Positions 44,901 to 57,992 of a stretch of DNA of 64,000 nt are shown in pieces. Within the stretch, counting starts at the first letter, position 1, and each line of letters begins with the position of its first letter. The notes under the pieces are model-generated. The model saw only the letters and a list, made by a program, of their open reading frames with translations, was not told the DNA's origin and made no database searches. The position numbers were made by a program, and so were the translations under genes. Source of the DNA: Edaphochlamys debaryana (Eukaryota; Chlorophyta; Chlorophyceae; Chlamydomonadales); contig JAEHOE010000072.1 of assembly GCA_016858145.1 (NCBI GenBank), forward strand, positions 372,001-436,000. Direction: 5' to 3'.

Positions 44901-47900
44901 AGGGACCGCAGGAGCCGTCCCGCCAGCCCCGCCCATCCGCGCCACTCCTCAGGCGTGATGGGGCTGCCCGCGGGGGCAAAGTGCTCCCTCGCCGCCGCCA
45001 CCGCCTCGAGGAGCAGCGCCGCGGCCCGGCGGTGCGCCTTGCCGCGCCGGGCAGCGGCCGCCGCCTCAGCAGCAGCCGCCTCGGCAGCTGCGGCGGCGGC
45101 TGCGGACACGGGCGGTGCTCCCGGCGCGCGGGGCGGTCCTGGCTTGGGCTGCTGCGCCTGCTGTCCGTGCTGCGCCTGCGCCCGCATGGCGTCCTCTTGC
45201 GCTGAAACCAGCACAGCACGCGCGGTCGCCACATAGCTGCGAGTCGGTGGAAGAAGGAGGCGGCGGCAAGTCAGTCCCGATAACAAGGTAGTAGGCGTGA
45301 CACCAGCAGCCTTAGGAGTTGCTGCCTCCCGGTTGCCCTCGCTCCCCACTCACACCCTCGCCCAGTCGCCTGCGTTCACGAAGCACGTGGCTGCGGCCTC
45401 GTAGGCGGCCGCGCCCTCCGAGCCCGTGCCTGAGCCGTTGGCTGCCGCCGCCGCCTTGGCCACCAACTGCTGCCCACGTGCCGCCCAGTCGGCGGGGGAG
45501 CTGTCGCGGGGCTTGAGCAGCGAGACCAGGCCCCTGGGAGTGTTGGGGAGATGAACGGGCAGACGTCGGCGGTGGGAACGCTGGTTCTTGCTCATATTAG
45601 AGAGGTGAGGCAGTGCCCCAGTGCTGCCGAACTGCCCCTTTCAGCCCGTCCCCTCTCACTTGCGAGCTCCCACACCTTCCAGAGCCTGCAGACAGAAGGG
45701 AATGACGCGGCAGTGGTAGGATTGAAAACCACGTTTAGATGGGGCCCACGCATCCCCACGACGCGCGTCGCTGCCCCGCCCGCTCCCTGCTCACCCTGTC
45801 CGCCAGCCTCATCCTCTGCAGCCAGTAGTAGGCCGGCAGCGCTGCGGCCGCGTCGCTCTCGAACAGGAGCAGGTGGTTGCGGGCGCGGGTCACGGCCACG
45901 TAGAGCAGCTTGAGCTCCTCCACAAGGCCTGGGGGGCGGGGGAGCGGTCGAAGGGTGACAGGCAGTGAGCGGGGTCAGAGGGCGGTGCGGTCGTCGAGTT
46001 GAATGATGAAGATGCGGAGAGAATTGGGGTGGCGCGGAGGAGGGAGTGGATTGAAGACAGGCGGGACAGGGACCCACCCGCGTGTTGCTCCGGGCTGAAG
46101 GCCAGCGGCTTTATGTGTCGCTCCTCCTCAGCCAGGAAGGCGAGGGAGGCCTTGTCGGCCAGAGACTGCGGGCGGAAGTAGGAGGGTCGGAGCGAAAGGC
46201 TGGCTGGATAGTGTACGACACACGGTGAGCCAGTCCCCACCGTACCGGTGGGTTCCGCGTTTAGGCAGCGTCTCCTTTCCATCCATAGCTCAGTTCCGCT
46301 GCTTGCTTGCAGTCTTGAGCTGCCCGTGCTCAGCTGCATTCCCCTCCGCCCCCTTGCCCCCCCACCTCCTGTTCCATCTCGTCGAGCCAGCCCAGCAGCA
46401 CGCGCCACAGGGACGCACCGCCGCCCACCGCAGAGGCAGCGGTGCTGAAGAAGTCCACCTGTGGGTCGACAGGTGCGGGGCAGCGAGGAAAGGTGAGAGG
46501 TGGAAACCATCTGATTGCCCTTCTCCCCTCAGCCCCCTTCACCCCCACCAGGATGACGTCATCGAACTCGAGTCCCTTGCTGGTGCGCACATCCAGGATC
46601 AGCGCGTTGGAGCGGAGCACGGCGGGGGGCAGGCGGCTGCGGGGAGGCATGGAGGGGGTGGGGGCGGTACGACTTGGCTATGCGGACTTGTATTCTACAG
46701 CACGTCTCTAGCCTTTCCCTGTCCCCGCCGTGCTCACCTTTTGTGGGAGTTGTGCCGCAGCAGAATGACCTGGGGGCGGGCGACAGGATGGAATACTTGA
46801 GCTCTCCGCCCCGCCATCGCACGGGAAGCATGAGCAGATGAAGTAATGGGCCCAACGCCGGCACCTCCTCCCTCACGCCCCCTCCCCACCTGGTCCGCCC
46901 CAAAGTCCGAGCGGCGCTTGTTGGCTGTGAGTGCGTGCACGTCCTCCTCCCGCAGCTGCCCCAGCAGCGTGGGCCGGGGGCCGGCGAAGAAGGCGGTCTC
47001 GGGGGGGAGCTCGTCCACCTGGGGGGAGGGGGCAGGGAGGTGAGGGGGTAAGGGGGAGAACAGGGTGGGGGGACTGACAGCTGGGCGCCCATGCCTGCCC
47101 CCCCTGCCCCTCACCTGCGCCGGGAAGAACCGCACCATGGCCCGCACCAGGGCGTTGGCCACCGCAAGGATGCCTGGGGGAGGGGAGGGGGCAGGGATGA
47201 AGTGGAAGGCTGGAGGCCATGACCCTACCCTCACAGCCCCCGCGCCCCGCACGGACCCAGCCCCACCCACCCGCGTGCGACCGGTAGTTGACTCCCAGCC
47301 TCTCCATCGCCACCTTGCTGACGTCGAAGCGGGGCGGGGGCGTGGAGGCCGGAGCGGAGCCGCCGGCACTGCCATCGGGGCCCAAGCTGCCGCTGCCGCT
47401 TGCGGTGATGGCAGTCGCAGCCCCCGCCGCAGCCCCTCCGCCGCTCGCGCCCGCCCCCGCTGCTGCGCTGGCGGCCGCGGGCGACAGCCTGGCGAGCAGC
47501 ATGGACCGCACGTCCGCGAACCTGAAGCCCACGCCCCGTGTGATGGTCTGCGCCGTGTCCCCGCAGTAGTACAGGCACACGCCGCAGCCGGGGCGCAGCA
47601 CGCACAGGTCCAGGAGCAGCTCGGCCTGGGTGAAGTCCTGGGGGAGAGGCAGGCAGGGAAAGGGGCGGGGGAAGGATGTGAGCAGAGTTTGACACACGTT
47701 CTGTTGCAGTGGCTTGAGTACGGTTCCGTAGCCCCGTACCGCCCCGTTTCCCTCATCCCGCTCACGCCTCACCTGCACTCATCCCGATAGATGTGCGTCG
47801 GGTGCTGCTCCAGGTCCGGAAAGCCGCCCCCGTCCCCCGTGACCCACTGCGCCAGACCGCTGACCCGGGCCGCCTCCTCCACCTCCGCCACCCGGCGGTG

Positions 47901-50900
47901 GCGGGCGATGGCCAGGCGCGACCACACGTGAGCCACGAGATCCATCCTGTCGTACAGCCGGGCCGACCGCTTGGCTGACGTGTACGCGGGGAGCAGGCCG
48001 TGCACGTCCTGGGGTGGTGACATAGCGGGTGGAAGGGAGGGGGTTGAGGGTCTCTGGTGAGGGTGAAGTGGAAGGGCAGTAGCCTGCCTTGCTGCCCTGT
48101 GCCGACACCCACCTTCCTGAGCCCCCGGCTGAAGTTGGCGGCCCGCTTCGCCCCAAGCTCCAGATACTGCTCCAGGCTCAGGCAGCACCTGGGAGGGACA
48201 GAGCAGAAGGAGGTTGCTACGCGCAGTTTCCCCACTGCCAGGTCCCAGCAGCCCCCCGCCCCAAATCTCTAGTAGAACACCCCCGCCGCACCTGGCTCCC
48301 GCCCCCGCCACGACCGCCTCCTCCGCGTCCGCCTCTGCCTCCGCCGCCGCTGCCCCCGCGCCCCGCCAGTTCCATCGCGGCGCCGCTCCCTGCCGCTCCC
48401 CCGCCAGGAAGCGCCCGACCGCCGGCGCCGCGCCCAGCAGCAGTGCCTCCGCGCTGCCCCGGAGGAAGGTCATGAGCTCGGCGTAGACCAGGCTGGGGTC
48501 CAGGCGCTCGCGGAGGGGCTGGAAAGGGCGGGGAGGGGCGGGGCCGAGGGGCAGGGCAGGGAACGGGGATGTCAGCTAGGTGGACGTGTTGCGGGCAGGT
48601 TGGCTGCTTGCCAAGCAAGGCAAAGGGCAGGCCGGGGCTGCGGTTCACCCACCACGGGGCATATCTTGTGCCACAGGGAGGCGAAGGCCAGCCAGTCCAG
48701 CTCCTGGGTGGGGCCGCCCCCCGCACCCTCCGCCGCAGCGGCCTCGCCTCGTCGGCCCCGACCGCCTCTGGCTGGCCCCGCAGGCCCGGGTGCGGCGACC
48801 TGCACCGGCCGGGCCGCGGCCTCGGTGGCAGCAGCGGCAGCCTGAGGAGAACGGGGGCAGAGGCAAGGAGTCACGGCTATGGAAAACACTGAAGAAAACG
48901 CTGCCTCCCTGCTGCGAACAAAGCTCTGGGTGACACAAATCCCCCAGACCGAGTAACCTCCATTACTCTGCCTTCTTCTCACCGCGTCGCCCGCCTCCAC
49001 GTTGCTGAGGTACCTCTCGATGGCGTCTGCCTCCTCATCGCCCCCCGTTCCCGCCCCTGTGCCCGCCTCGCCCTCCGCGGCGTGCGCCAGGAAGCGCTGC
49101 CCCGGGGCCGTGGCGTCGAGCATTCGGAGGTACTGGCGGTTGGACAGGAAGAGCGGGAAGGCCTCGTCCGGGAGGGCCTCGAAGGCCGCGGGCGAGGCGG
49201 CGGCGGCGCGGGTCAGTCGGGCCAGCAAGCGGGGGTCTGAGGCGGCCAGGGCGGAGGCGCGAAGGCGCCGGAAGCTGCGGGCGACCTGGGGCAAGGAGGG
49301 GGAGCATGGGAGGTCAAGCAAGCACTGGGGCTATCTATGCCCCGCCTTCGTTCCCCCCTCACCTGCTCCTTCAGCGTGGCGCTGGCCGTTACGAAGACCT
49401 GCCGCGGCAGGCCCCCGCCCGCCTCCACGCCCGCCGGCCCCTCGCCCCTGGTCACCCGCCATCCCGCCAGCCACGTGGCCAGCATTCGCAGGATGAGGCA
49501 CGTGGTCTTGCCGGTGCCGCTGCGGCCCAGGACCAGGCCCTGAGGGGGAGGGGGCAAGTGCCAGGTAGTGCCAGGTAGGGTAGGGATCGGCGGCCGGCCC
49601 CTGCAAAGTCCGCGGCCCCTTGGTCTCACCGCTGCAGGCGGTGCGGGGGGCAGCGCGAGCCCCACCGCCCGGGCCTCTGCGGGGCTGATGCGGAGAGGGA
49701 AGTCGGCTGTAGCGTCATTGTAGCCCCGGAGAACCAGGTCCACCTGTCCGGCGGGGGCAGACGAGGGCTTTGGTTGGACACACGTGACACACCAGGAAAG
49801 GAGGCCCACGCAGGCGAGGTCCCTCACCAGCTCCGTAGACGCGTCGTACAGCCTCAGCAGCGTGTACTCCCTCTCCGCGAAGGTCGCGGCGGGGTGGAAG
49901 CGGTACACCAGGGGAGCCTGCGAAGAGCCCCCCTGCCCCGCCCCTGCCCCCGGCCCCGCCCCCGCAGCCAGCTCCGCCGCCTCAGCCCGGCTGATCGCGC
50001 CGTAGTACCGGGGCTGCGCGGGCGGCCCGGGGCTGGCCACGCCGCTGCCCCCCGGTGCGCCCCCGTGCGGCGGGTCCCCCTGCAGGTGCGGCCAGGGCGG
50101 CACCTCCACCAGCGGCCGCAGCAGCACCTCCTCCTGCACCGCCTGGGCGCTGCGGACGTCGCTGCGGGTGGCGGCGTCCACGGCCCGGCGGGCAACCGAG
50201 GGGTCAAGGGTAATGGCCTGAGGACGGGCGAGTAGAGCGCAAGGGGGCAGAGCATTGTGGGCATGGACCGACGGACCAGAGAGGGGAGAGGTGGGAGGCC
50301 ATGGCCGTCAGCGCCCTTAGGACAGCAAGGCGGTTCATTCCTGGACTCACCCACACACGGATGGTGTCCACGCACTGCCGCTCCTTGCTGCTCCAGTCAA
50401 TGGTGACCTGCGAGGGAGCAAGGTGCAGAGGAACACGTGGCAATCGCATGGTCCGCAGCACCCAAGGGTCTGGTTAGGTGACGGCGAGCGCACCTGCATG
50501 ACAGCGCTACACATAGCCCAGCCCAGCCTAGCCTACCAAGTCTAGCCCAGCCATCAGTAGCTCGTCTCTCACCTGCCACACGATCGTTACTGGCAGGCTC
50601 TGCTTGAAGAGCTGGGTGAAGAAGACCAGGAGGGGCGGCGGCGGCACATTGGGGCCCCCGGAGTGAAACGGGTCGGCGGCCTCAGCGCTGTCAGGTGGCC
50701 ATTTGGGGCGCTGCATACCGGTGGCTGCGAACGCGTCCCTCGTACCCTCACTCCACTCCCCCTTGGCAAGGCCCAGCAGGGCGCGAAGCACCAGGTTGCG
50801 CAGAGCCCGGGGGCGCATCAGCGACCAGTCCTGTGCGGGAGCAGGCAACCAATCAACTCAGTATGCAGACAGCGTGCTTATGGGAGTCTGCAGCTTGCCG

Positions 50901-53900
50901 GGCTGGTCCCCTGCCCTTGTCCCTGCCCCTGACCCCCACCTGCAGCGCCTCCGCTGTGAGTGTGAGCTCCCATGGCGCCGCCGCCAGGTCCGCCCCCGCC
51001 AGCGGCTTGACGGCAAGGATCTTGTGGCACACCGCCACCAGCTCGGCGTCCGCCTCGGGCACCGGCGGCGGGGGCTGTCCGGCCCTGGCCGCCTCCGCCG
51101 CTGCGGCCATTGCAGCGAGGAGCTCAGTGAAGGCGCGCACCGGAGGGCTCATGGGCAGCTGCCGCACGCGCGCCTCCTCGGGGGGCACCGGGGGAGGCCG
51201 CAGACGGGACAGGCCCTGGGGCAAGGGGGCAGGGAGCGGGAGGGGCACGGAGGAGAAGTCAACTTGAGAGCCGATCTCTACGGCGCGCTCAACTGCAAGG
51301 GAAGGGCGTGGTGCGGAGGCCTGGCGACTGACCGCACCCGAGCTCAGTGCAGCAGCGACTCACCGCGCACACCTCCTTGACTCGCTCCTTACTGTACGAC
51401 ACGGCGTCGGGATTGGGAAGCTGCACGGACTCCACACGGGGCCCTGCCCTGGATGTTGCACCATGCGGCTGGGCGGCGGCCGCCCCGCCCTTGGAGCCGT
51501 CCTGGGAATGGAGTCGCCTCTGGTGCGGGTCTGTAACACCGGGACCCAAGCCTGCCTCGCCGATGCTGTCAGCGACACCAATGTCGTGCGCTTCGCCATC
51601 CTCCTCTGTAGGGGTCAGAGCCACAAGGGGAAATTTGTACTGCTACCCCTGTGCCCCTGCCCAACAAGCGGTGCACCCCTGCGTCTCACCTGCTGAGCGA
51701 CGTGCCGTCTGCTCAATACGTGCGAGCATGTCCCGGGCCGCCTCCACCTGTGCCGCCTCCTTGGGCGTGTGCCCCTTCCGGTTCTGCCACATGAAGGTTT
51801 GGGGCGCCAGCTCGAGGGTCCGAGCCGCCACTGCTTGCAGGACCTTGAGCGAGGGGCTCATCCCGCTCCCTGCCTCCGGCCCCGCCTCGGCCGCGGGCGC
51901 TCGGGCCAGCGATGCCGCCAGGTGCAGGGCGGTGTTGAGGTTGGAGTCCTGCGCCTCCAGGCAGCGGGGCTCCGAGGCGAGGGACAGCAGCTCGGACAGC
52001 ACCCCCACGGCCGATGCGGGGGCGCTGGGGGAGGCCGCAGCCCTGCAACAGAAGGGGGCGCCTGAATTGACCGTGCTACTGGATGTGTTGTTCCACGATG
52101 TGATCGCTTACCCGACAGCGGCATGCAGCAGGGTATCCTTGGTAGAGCTGCGCTGGCGCCAGGGGTTCAGCCCGCAAGCAAGCAGACCGCGCAGGGCGCT
52201 GGCGCTTAGGCCCGCGCTAACCGCAGCGTGCACGCTCTCCTGGGCGAGGCAGTGACCTGCACGGGGAAGCCGGGTAACCAGTCATGCTGCATGAAGCAAC
52301 GGCGCGATGCAATAATGTTGTCAAGAGAGAGTGCGGAGATTCGGCCCATCACAAAGCAGCTTCAGTATCAGTACGGCGCCCGGCTCACGTAGCTCCTTGG
52401 CGACGCCCAGCGCCTTGGCGTCCCCAGCGCGCGCGGCATCCAGCTGCTCCCGGCAAGTGTCAAGATCAGGCCGCTACGGCAGTACGGCAGCACGGCAGTA
52501 CGGCAGCACGGTCTGCGCGCTGCGGCCCCGCATCCAGCGCAGCACCAGGCCCCTCCGCTCCGGTGACAGGCCGGACGTGAGGCTTCCGAGCAGGTCCTGT
52601 CATAAGGGAGCGCAAAGAAGTGAGAGCAGACCTTATTGAACGCACAGGCCGAACCTGTCTGTCTTCAACGGCTTCCCCGGCGTCCTGCTCACCTCCTGCC
52701 TCCAGGTGCTTGCCACCACCTCCAGGCACTGCTCCCTCGTTGGGCTGTCCTCTGTCTCCAGCAGCAGCACCAGCGCGGGCAGCACGCCGCTGTGGCACAG
52801 CGTGGCGCGCGCTCCGGAGCGCAGCAGCCATAGCACGTGCTCGGCGTCACAGAGCCGTGGGGGCTTGGCGCCAGCCTCTAGTGACCCATGCGCGCCGGAG
52901 GATGAAGATCCGCACGCGGATGTGATGGCGATCACGAGAGCCGTGCGACCTGGGTCAACCAGGTTCGAGGGCATGAGGCACATGCGTTCTTGGAGAGCTC
53001 CAGGCCCGGTGACCCCCAACGCGGAACCATGCCTTACCCTCATGGTCTAAGACGGTGTCGACCGCCCTCGCCAGCGACAGCTCTTCGCCGCCCTTGCAGA
53101 CCCAGCGGTGGACGTGCCCCAGCGTTGTCCGCATCTGGGTTAGGAGCCGGCCCGGGCCCCTGCAGCCGCGGTCCTCGAGGGCCAGGTGCAGCGGGGAGGT
53201 GGCCACCAGCCCTACGCCGCCCTCTGCGTCTGCTGCATCTGAGTCCAGCGAGGCGGCCAGCGGCGGCAAGCGTGTGGGGCACAGCGGGTCGGCCCCTGCG
53301 TCCAGGAGCATGGAGGCCAGCTCCCACTCGCCACGGCTGATGGCCTACGTGCGGGAGGGCAAGAGGATGGCGTGAGACCTGAGCCGCTGGATGAGGATCC
53401 GTGGTCACGACTACACGGGAGCAGCACACATCCACCGCTCCCAGGTTCCCCCTTCCCATGTCTTAGCCACACCTGCACTGTTCCCGCCCTCCGACCCACC
53501 AGTGCCAGCGGAGTCATGCCCGTCGCGTCCGGGCAGTTGAGGAAGGCGTACGTGGGCCACATCTCGAGCGCCACCTTGGCACATGCCGCTCCACTCGCGG
53601 TGCTCGCTGCCTGGAGCAGCGCCGCGAGCTGGACGAGCGGCACCGTGCCGTGACGCAGGCAGTAGTGCAGCAGGTTGCCGCCCTCGGGGCCGCTGGAGAG
53701 TACCGCATCCACGCGCCGCGTGTACAAGAGCAGGGTGTGGAAGGCGCCTGATGCCAGAGGGCCACCCATGGCGACACACAGGGCGTTGTTGTGCGGGGAG
53801 GGATTGTCGAGGGCGCTGCCGGACTTCGGAAGGCGGTGCAGCAGGATGGCGAGGTCCGCCAAGATGCTGGTGCGCCTCTTCTTCTCCGCCAGTCGGCTCT

Positions 53901-56900
53901 CGTACAGACTCAGCCAAGCGCGGTACACCTCCTCCTCAGCAGAGAGCGCGGACTCAGGCGGTAGGGTCCCGAGCGGCGGCCACCGCATGATACCTCGCAC
54001 CAGGGAGGTGACCGCAGCGCCCATGTTGCCCAGCATCCTCTCCCCCCGCAACGTGTCCTTCCCCCGCTTCCGAGCCGCTTCCGCCGCTGATGCCGCTAGA
54101 GTCTGCGGCGGGCGATCCTCCTCCACCTTCTTCCTCATCGGCCGGGGGCAGGGTGCTTCCTCGCGGACGTTGTTGGCGGGTGCAACCCCTCCCGAACCCA
54201 GCAGTCGTCCCAGTCCGTCCATCACTGCGTTGGTCTTCATTATGCAACAAGCAAGCAGGAACGAGGGGTTATCAGCCAACTCAGTCTCCTGCGTGTCCCT
54301 GATGACACACTTTTGCGCACACACAACCCAGTGATGAGCCTCACCATTGCCCCCAGCTTCTTCCTGGCCCTGGCATCCTGTTGGCGTTACCAGGGATGGG
54401 GACTATGTCAGCAATCTGAATGCCAACCGACAAAGTGTCTGGGGGGGAATGTCAACTTGGGGTCGAACCTCACCGTTTTGGCAGCGTCTGCCAAGTCCTT
54501 GTGGACCATGCTCGCGACCTTGAACTGACCGATCTCGACCCTGTGGCATGGGGCACGGGGCGGGCATGGGACATGGGGTGGGAGCCATGGGGCTGGGTGG
54601 CTGTTTCTGCCCGAATGCGTCATGGAGCACAGCCTCCCACTTACAGACGCTCCGCGACCTCCACAACAGCGCCGTCCAGCCCACGGCTTGAGAGCTTGAG
54701 AGACAGCGCGGATGCCACGAAGTCTGACTGCAGGCCACGCACGGCTGCGAAAGCGGACGGCAGAGGAGGTATAAATAGACACAACCAGAGGGCAAACAGA
54801 TTTCAAACATGGGGATTCCAAGCTCTTCACAAGGTGGCCCCGCAGTGTCAACCCGCCTACACGTACCTCCCTGGGGCCAGGACAGGATGAGGTCGAATGG
54901 CGAGCGAACGAAGAGGCCCTTGTTGGTGACGAAGGGGTTGCTTCGATAGACAGGCCACTCTCGCTTCGGATCGCACTCGGCCAGCGGGTTTGCTCCAGCT
55001 TTGAGCAGCATCCGCATCAGGCCCTGTATTAGCGAGGGGCCCACCAGTCCGGGGCTTGTAAGGGCTGTTATCAAGTGTATGCTGCACCGCCACGGACTCC
55101 TCTGGCAACTCAGCGACGGCGCTCCTCACCTTGTATCGCTCCATCAACGCCTTGTTGGACTTGCCGTGAGCAGGCCCACTCCCTGTCGGTGGGCCTGCGC
55201 TGTCGTCTTCGCCGTCAGAGCTCTCCTCGCCTGCCTCGGTGTCCGTGCTTGCGCTGCTGCTGGCCGAGCTTGCGTCCCCCTTGCTGTTGGATTCGTCCCC
55301 GCCTCCTCCCCCCGGGTCGTCCATGTCCTCGCGCAGGTCCTTCAGCTTCTCTTTGATCATCGCATCCCGGCGCTTGACCTTCGCCCCGTGGCTTGGCCAC
55401 AACCGCTCCCACGTCGACGGCGCCAGTATCTGGGCCTTCACCCCCTCCCGCTTGCACCGTAGCGAGAAGCAGAGGTTGAACAGCCTCACCACCTGAGAGT
55501 AAGCACAAAATCAACGCGCGTACGTGAGAGCCCCAGCGTCACGTCTCGATCTCATTACATCTCACCAGGTACAGGGGCGTCTCGCCCTCGCAATGGGTCT
55601 CCAGGACCTGCTCTGCCAGCGTGCTGGAGCAGTAGGCGCTGCTGGCCGTGGCGTCCTGCACATGGTGAAAGATGGGGTATTGGGAGCATGCGACATAATA
55701 AGTGCAAGGTGCCATGTCAGTCGCCTGCTGCCATCACTCTTCCCAGGGCTTCATTGAGGGTTTTGGCATGCCCACCTTCTCGTCCGCCGGCCTGCTGCTC
55801 ATGAGCTCCATCAGCGCCGCCACGTGATGACTGGTCGTCCACTCGTCCTCCACGGCCACGTGCAGAATGGTGGCGCCGCCCGTGAACAGCAGGCCCAGGT
55901 CGCAGTTCCGCGCCACCTGAGGAGGCCAGCCAGCCACACTGCAAGGTGTCACTGCAGGTTTCATCAGTTCGCGATCCTCAATGAGCCCCTTGCTATATAA
56001 CCCCGACCCACATCGGTCACTCCCCCGCGCAGCCTCCACACACAGCACGGGTCCCGGCCCACATCACCACACAGCTCCAGCGCACCTGCTTAAACAGCCC
56101 GTCATAGTCCTGCACGTGCAGCGCCCGCACCAGGGGCGACTGGGCCGGGTCGGGCGTGTCTAGAGGGAAGCGCTGCCGCAGCTCGGGAGGACCAGAAGCC
56201 AGGCAAGCCGCCACGGCCCCGCACAGGGCCGCAAAAGGCGCGGACGCAGGCTCCTGGGCCGCGCTGGTCGTCCTGTGTGCGGGGCAACAGGGAGAGGTTA
56301 CCGATAGGTGAAAGGCAGGAATGTGAGAGCTGACAGGACTCTAGGGCCTGGGCCCGCGACGGTCTGCAGTCTTCCCAGCCCGTCCAGCTTCAACCATAGG
56401 GTACCGCAGACCGAGTAAGAGCACCGCGCAGCCTACCCGCTGATGGTGTCCGGAGCCCAGTCGATCAGCATCATGAGCGGGTGCTTGCCGCCCGCGAACG
56501 CAGGGCGCACGAAGTAGAGGGGATCTGCCAGAAGGAGGAGACGAGCGGTGTCGTACCGCTTGGCCCTGCGGACAAGGACCGACGCAGGACACCGGTGTCA
56601 TGACCGGAAGGCAACGGCAACAGTGTAGAGCATGTGCTGCGCGGTCAAGGTTCGCCCGCCAACCCACCCTAGCAGCTCGTCCCATAGCCGCGCGCCGGGC
56701 ATTGCCGCGTGACGCCGCCTCTGAAGGGGACCCTTCGCCTCCCCCAGCGTCATCGGCTTCCAGCAGCTGTAGCCACGCCTGCTGCAGCACCGTCAGCACC
56801 GCCGAAACGTCGGCCTCATCTTTGCCTGGACGTGATAGCGCAAGGGCCACAGTAAGCATGGCGGATTGGCGGGGCAGGGTTGCCGTGTCACAACAACAAA

Positions 56901-57332
56901 GCGTCCGCAACCAGGGCCAGCGCCAGGGCGCTCCTCGTCCCACTCACATTCCACTGCAGCCGTCCACACCGCTAGCTGGTAGACCTGGTCCACCGTGACC
57001 AACGGCGGGTCGTGCTTCTTCCCGGCCTGCAGCGGGGTTTGGGGGGACATGCTCACGAACGGACCTCCTAGCGAGGATGGGGGTCGCGGGCACGCCTTCC
57101 CCGAGGCCTTTTAAAGCCTCAACCGTGGTCGCACATGCAGCATCCGTTCGCGCAGGTTGGGCACGTTGTGTTTGGGGCCTTCCGGCCCCACACGGTAGCC
57201 CGCACGGCTCAATCGGCTCCTCAGCTTGTCAACACCGGCACGGATGCATTCCATCAGTCCCGTGAGGCCGTGATCAAGGTCCTGCGCCCGCCAAATGCTT
57301 CGCATAACGCGCATATCTCGCTCCTGAACCAT
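41917..57332 (-). CDS. TRANK1-like giant protein: ankyrin, UvrD/Rep-type helicase, TPR/coiled coil
   Basis: About 41 exons, roughly 3,500 codons. Ankyrin half: 57332-57135, 57026-56948, 56825-56668, 56565-56437, 56272-56086, 55916-55776, 55655-55566, 55492-55130, 55023-54867, 54744-54645, 54540-54474, 54234-53500, 53344-53038, 52949-52693, 52596-52389, 52256-52112, 52042-51690. Middle: 51605-51373, 51215-50940, 50830-50573, 50407-50351, 50217-49828, 49743-49630. Helicase: 49539-49363 (Walker A GRSGTGKTT), 49285-48983, 48841-48653, 48518-48292, 48188-48113, 48008-47773, 47637-47271 (DFTQAE, CGDTAQTI, NYRSH), 47173-47115, 47018-46890, 46769-46738, 46636-46549 (TSKGLEFDDVIL), 46458-46366, 46165-46078, 45928-45795 (LLYVAVTRARNHL). 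C terminus: 45685-45660, 45533-45354, 45236-44885, 44742-41917, ending in an Ala/Pro-rich region and coiled coil (AEAEARAAE repeats). Possible breaks: frame loss in exon 3, stop in exon 15, one base short at the motif II junction. Role inferred: SF1 helicase-like ATPase. Confidence 0.72.
52112..57332. repeat. Left arm of the ankyrin-module inverted duplication
   Basis: Exons 1-16 of the TRANK1-like gene are mirrored by the + strand gene from 57993 to the window end. Exons 2-6 with their introns (about 57030-55770) and the exon 12-13 region are nearly identical to the other arm; the rest has diverged. Confidence 0.88.
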
Positions 57333-57992
57333 TTCGCTCAATCCTCTGCGGCACTGCGGACTTAAGGTTGAGCTGCTGTGGCGCGCTACATAAGAGCGAT
57401 GCTAGGTAGTCAGTCTCAATAGGCGTAGTCTACGCACTCAGCCCGCTGTGCACACGCAGGTCCAGACCAAGTCAACGCAAGGGCAGCCCGTTGTGCGACG
57501 TCATGCTAGTTTGGCTAGAGCTTGTCGATTAGTTAGTGTAACGCAAAGTATTGGGCTGCTGATGGCGGTTGATGGAGAACGTCAACCCGACAGCTGGCGC
57601 CTCACTGTCGTAATGCAGGTGGGGCGATATTGAGACTTCTACGTGCTGACATGCGAGGCGATTAGATCAGGGCGTGAGGCCGGCCGGGCCCTGGGGCGGA
57701 GCGGGGGGGTAGACGACAACCGAGTGCAAGGGGGGTCGGGAGAGAGAACGCCACAAACCCCATCGTTGATCTGCCGCTGCAAGGTCACAGCTGCATTCCC
57801 GCCCTGCAAACGCTACCTTGTTTAAGGCAACACTATATATAGCGTAACTCTGTTCTCCCTCTGGACAGGGCAGCCAATTCTGGCCGTGCTGCCATGCTGT
57901 GCACTCCTGACGACATGGCATTCTGGACGCGATGAAACCGCAAAATTTATGACCGCTGCAGGGCTGCGCGTGTAAGTGACAGCTGCGGAACG
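57333..57992. promoter_or_regulatory. Head-to-head spacer with TATA box
   Basis: 660 bp between the divergent starts of the two ankyrin-module genes. TATATATA at 57834-57841 lies about 150 bp upstream of the + gene start. No equally clear box faces the minus gene. Confidence 0.5.
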
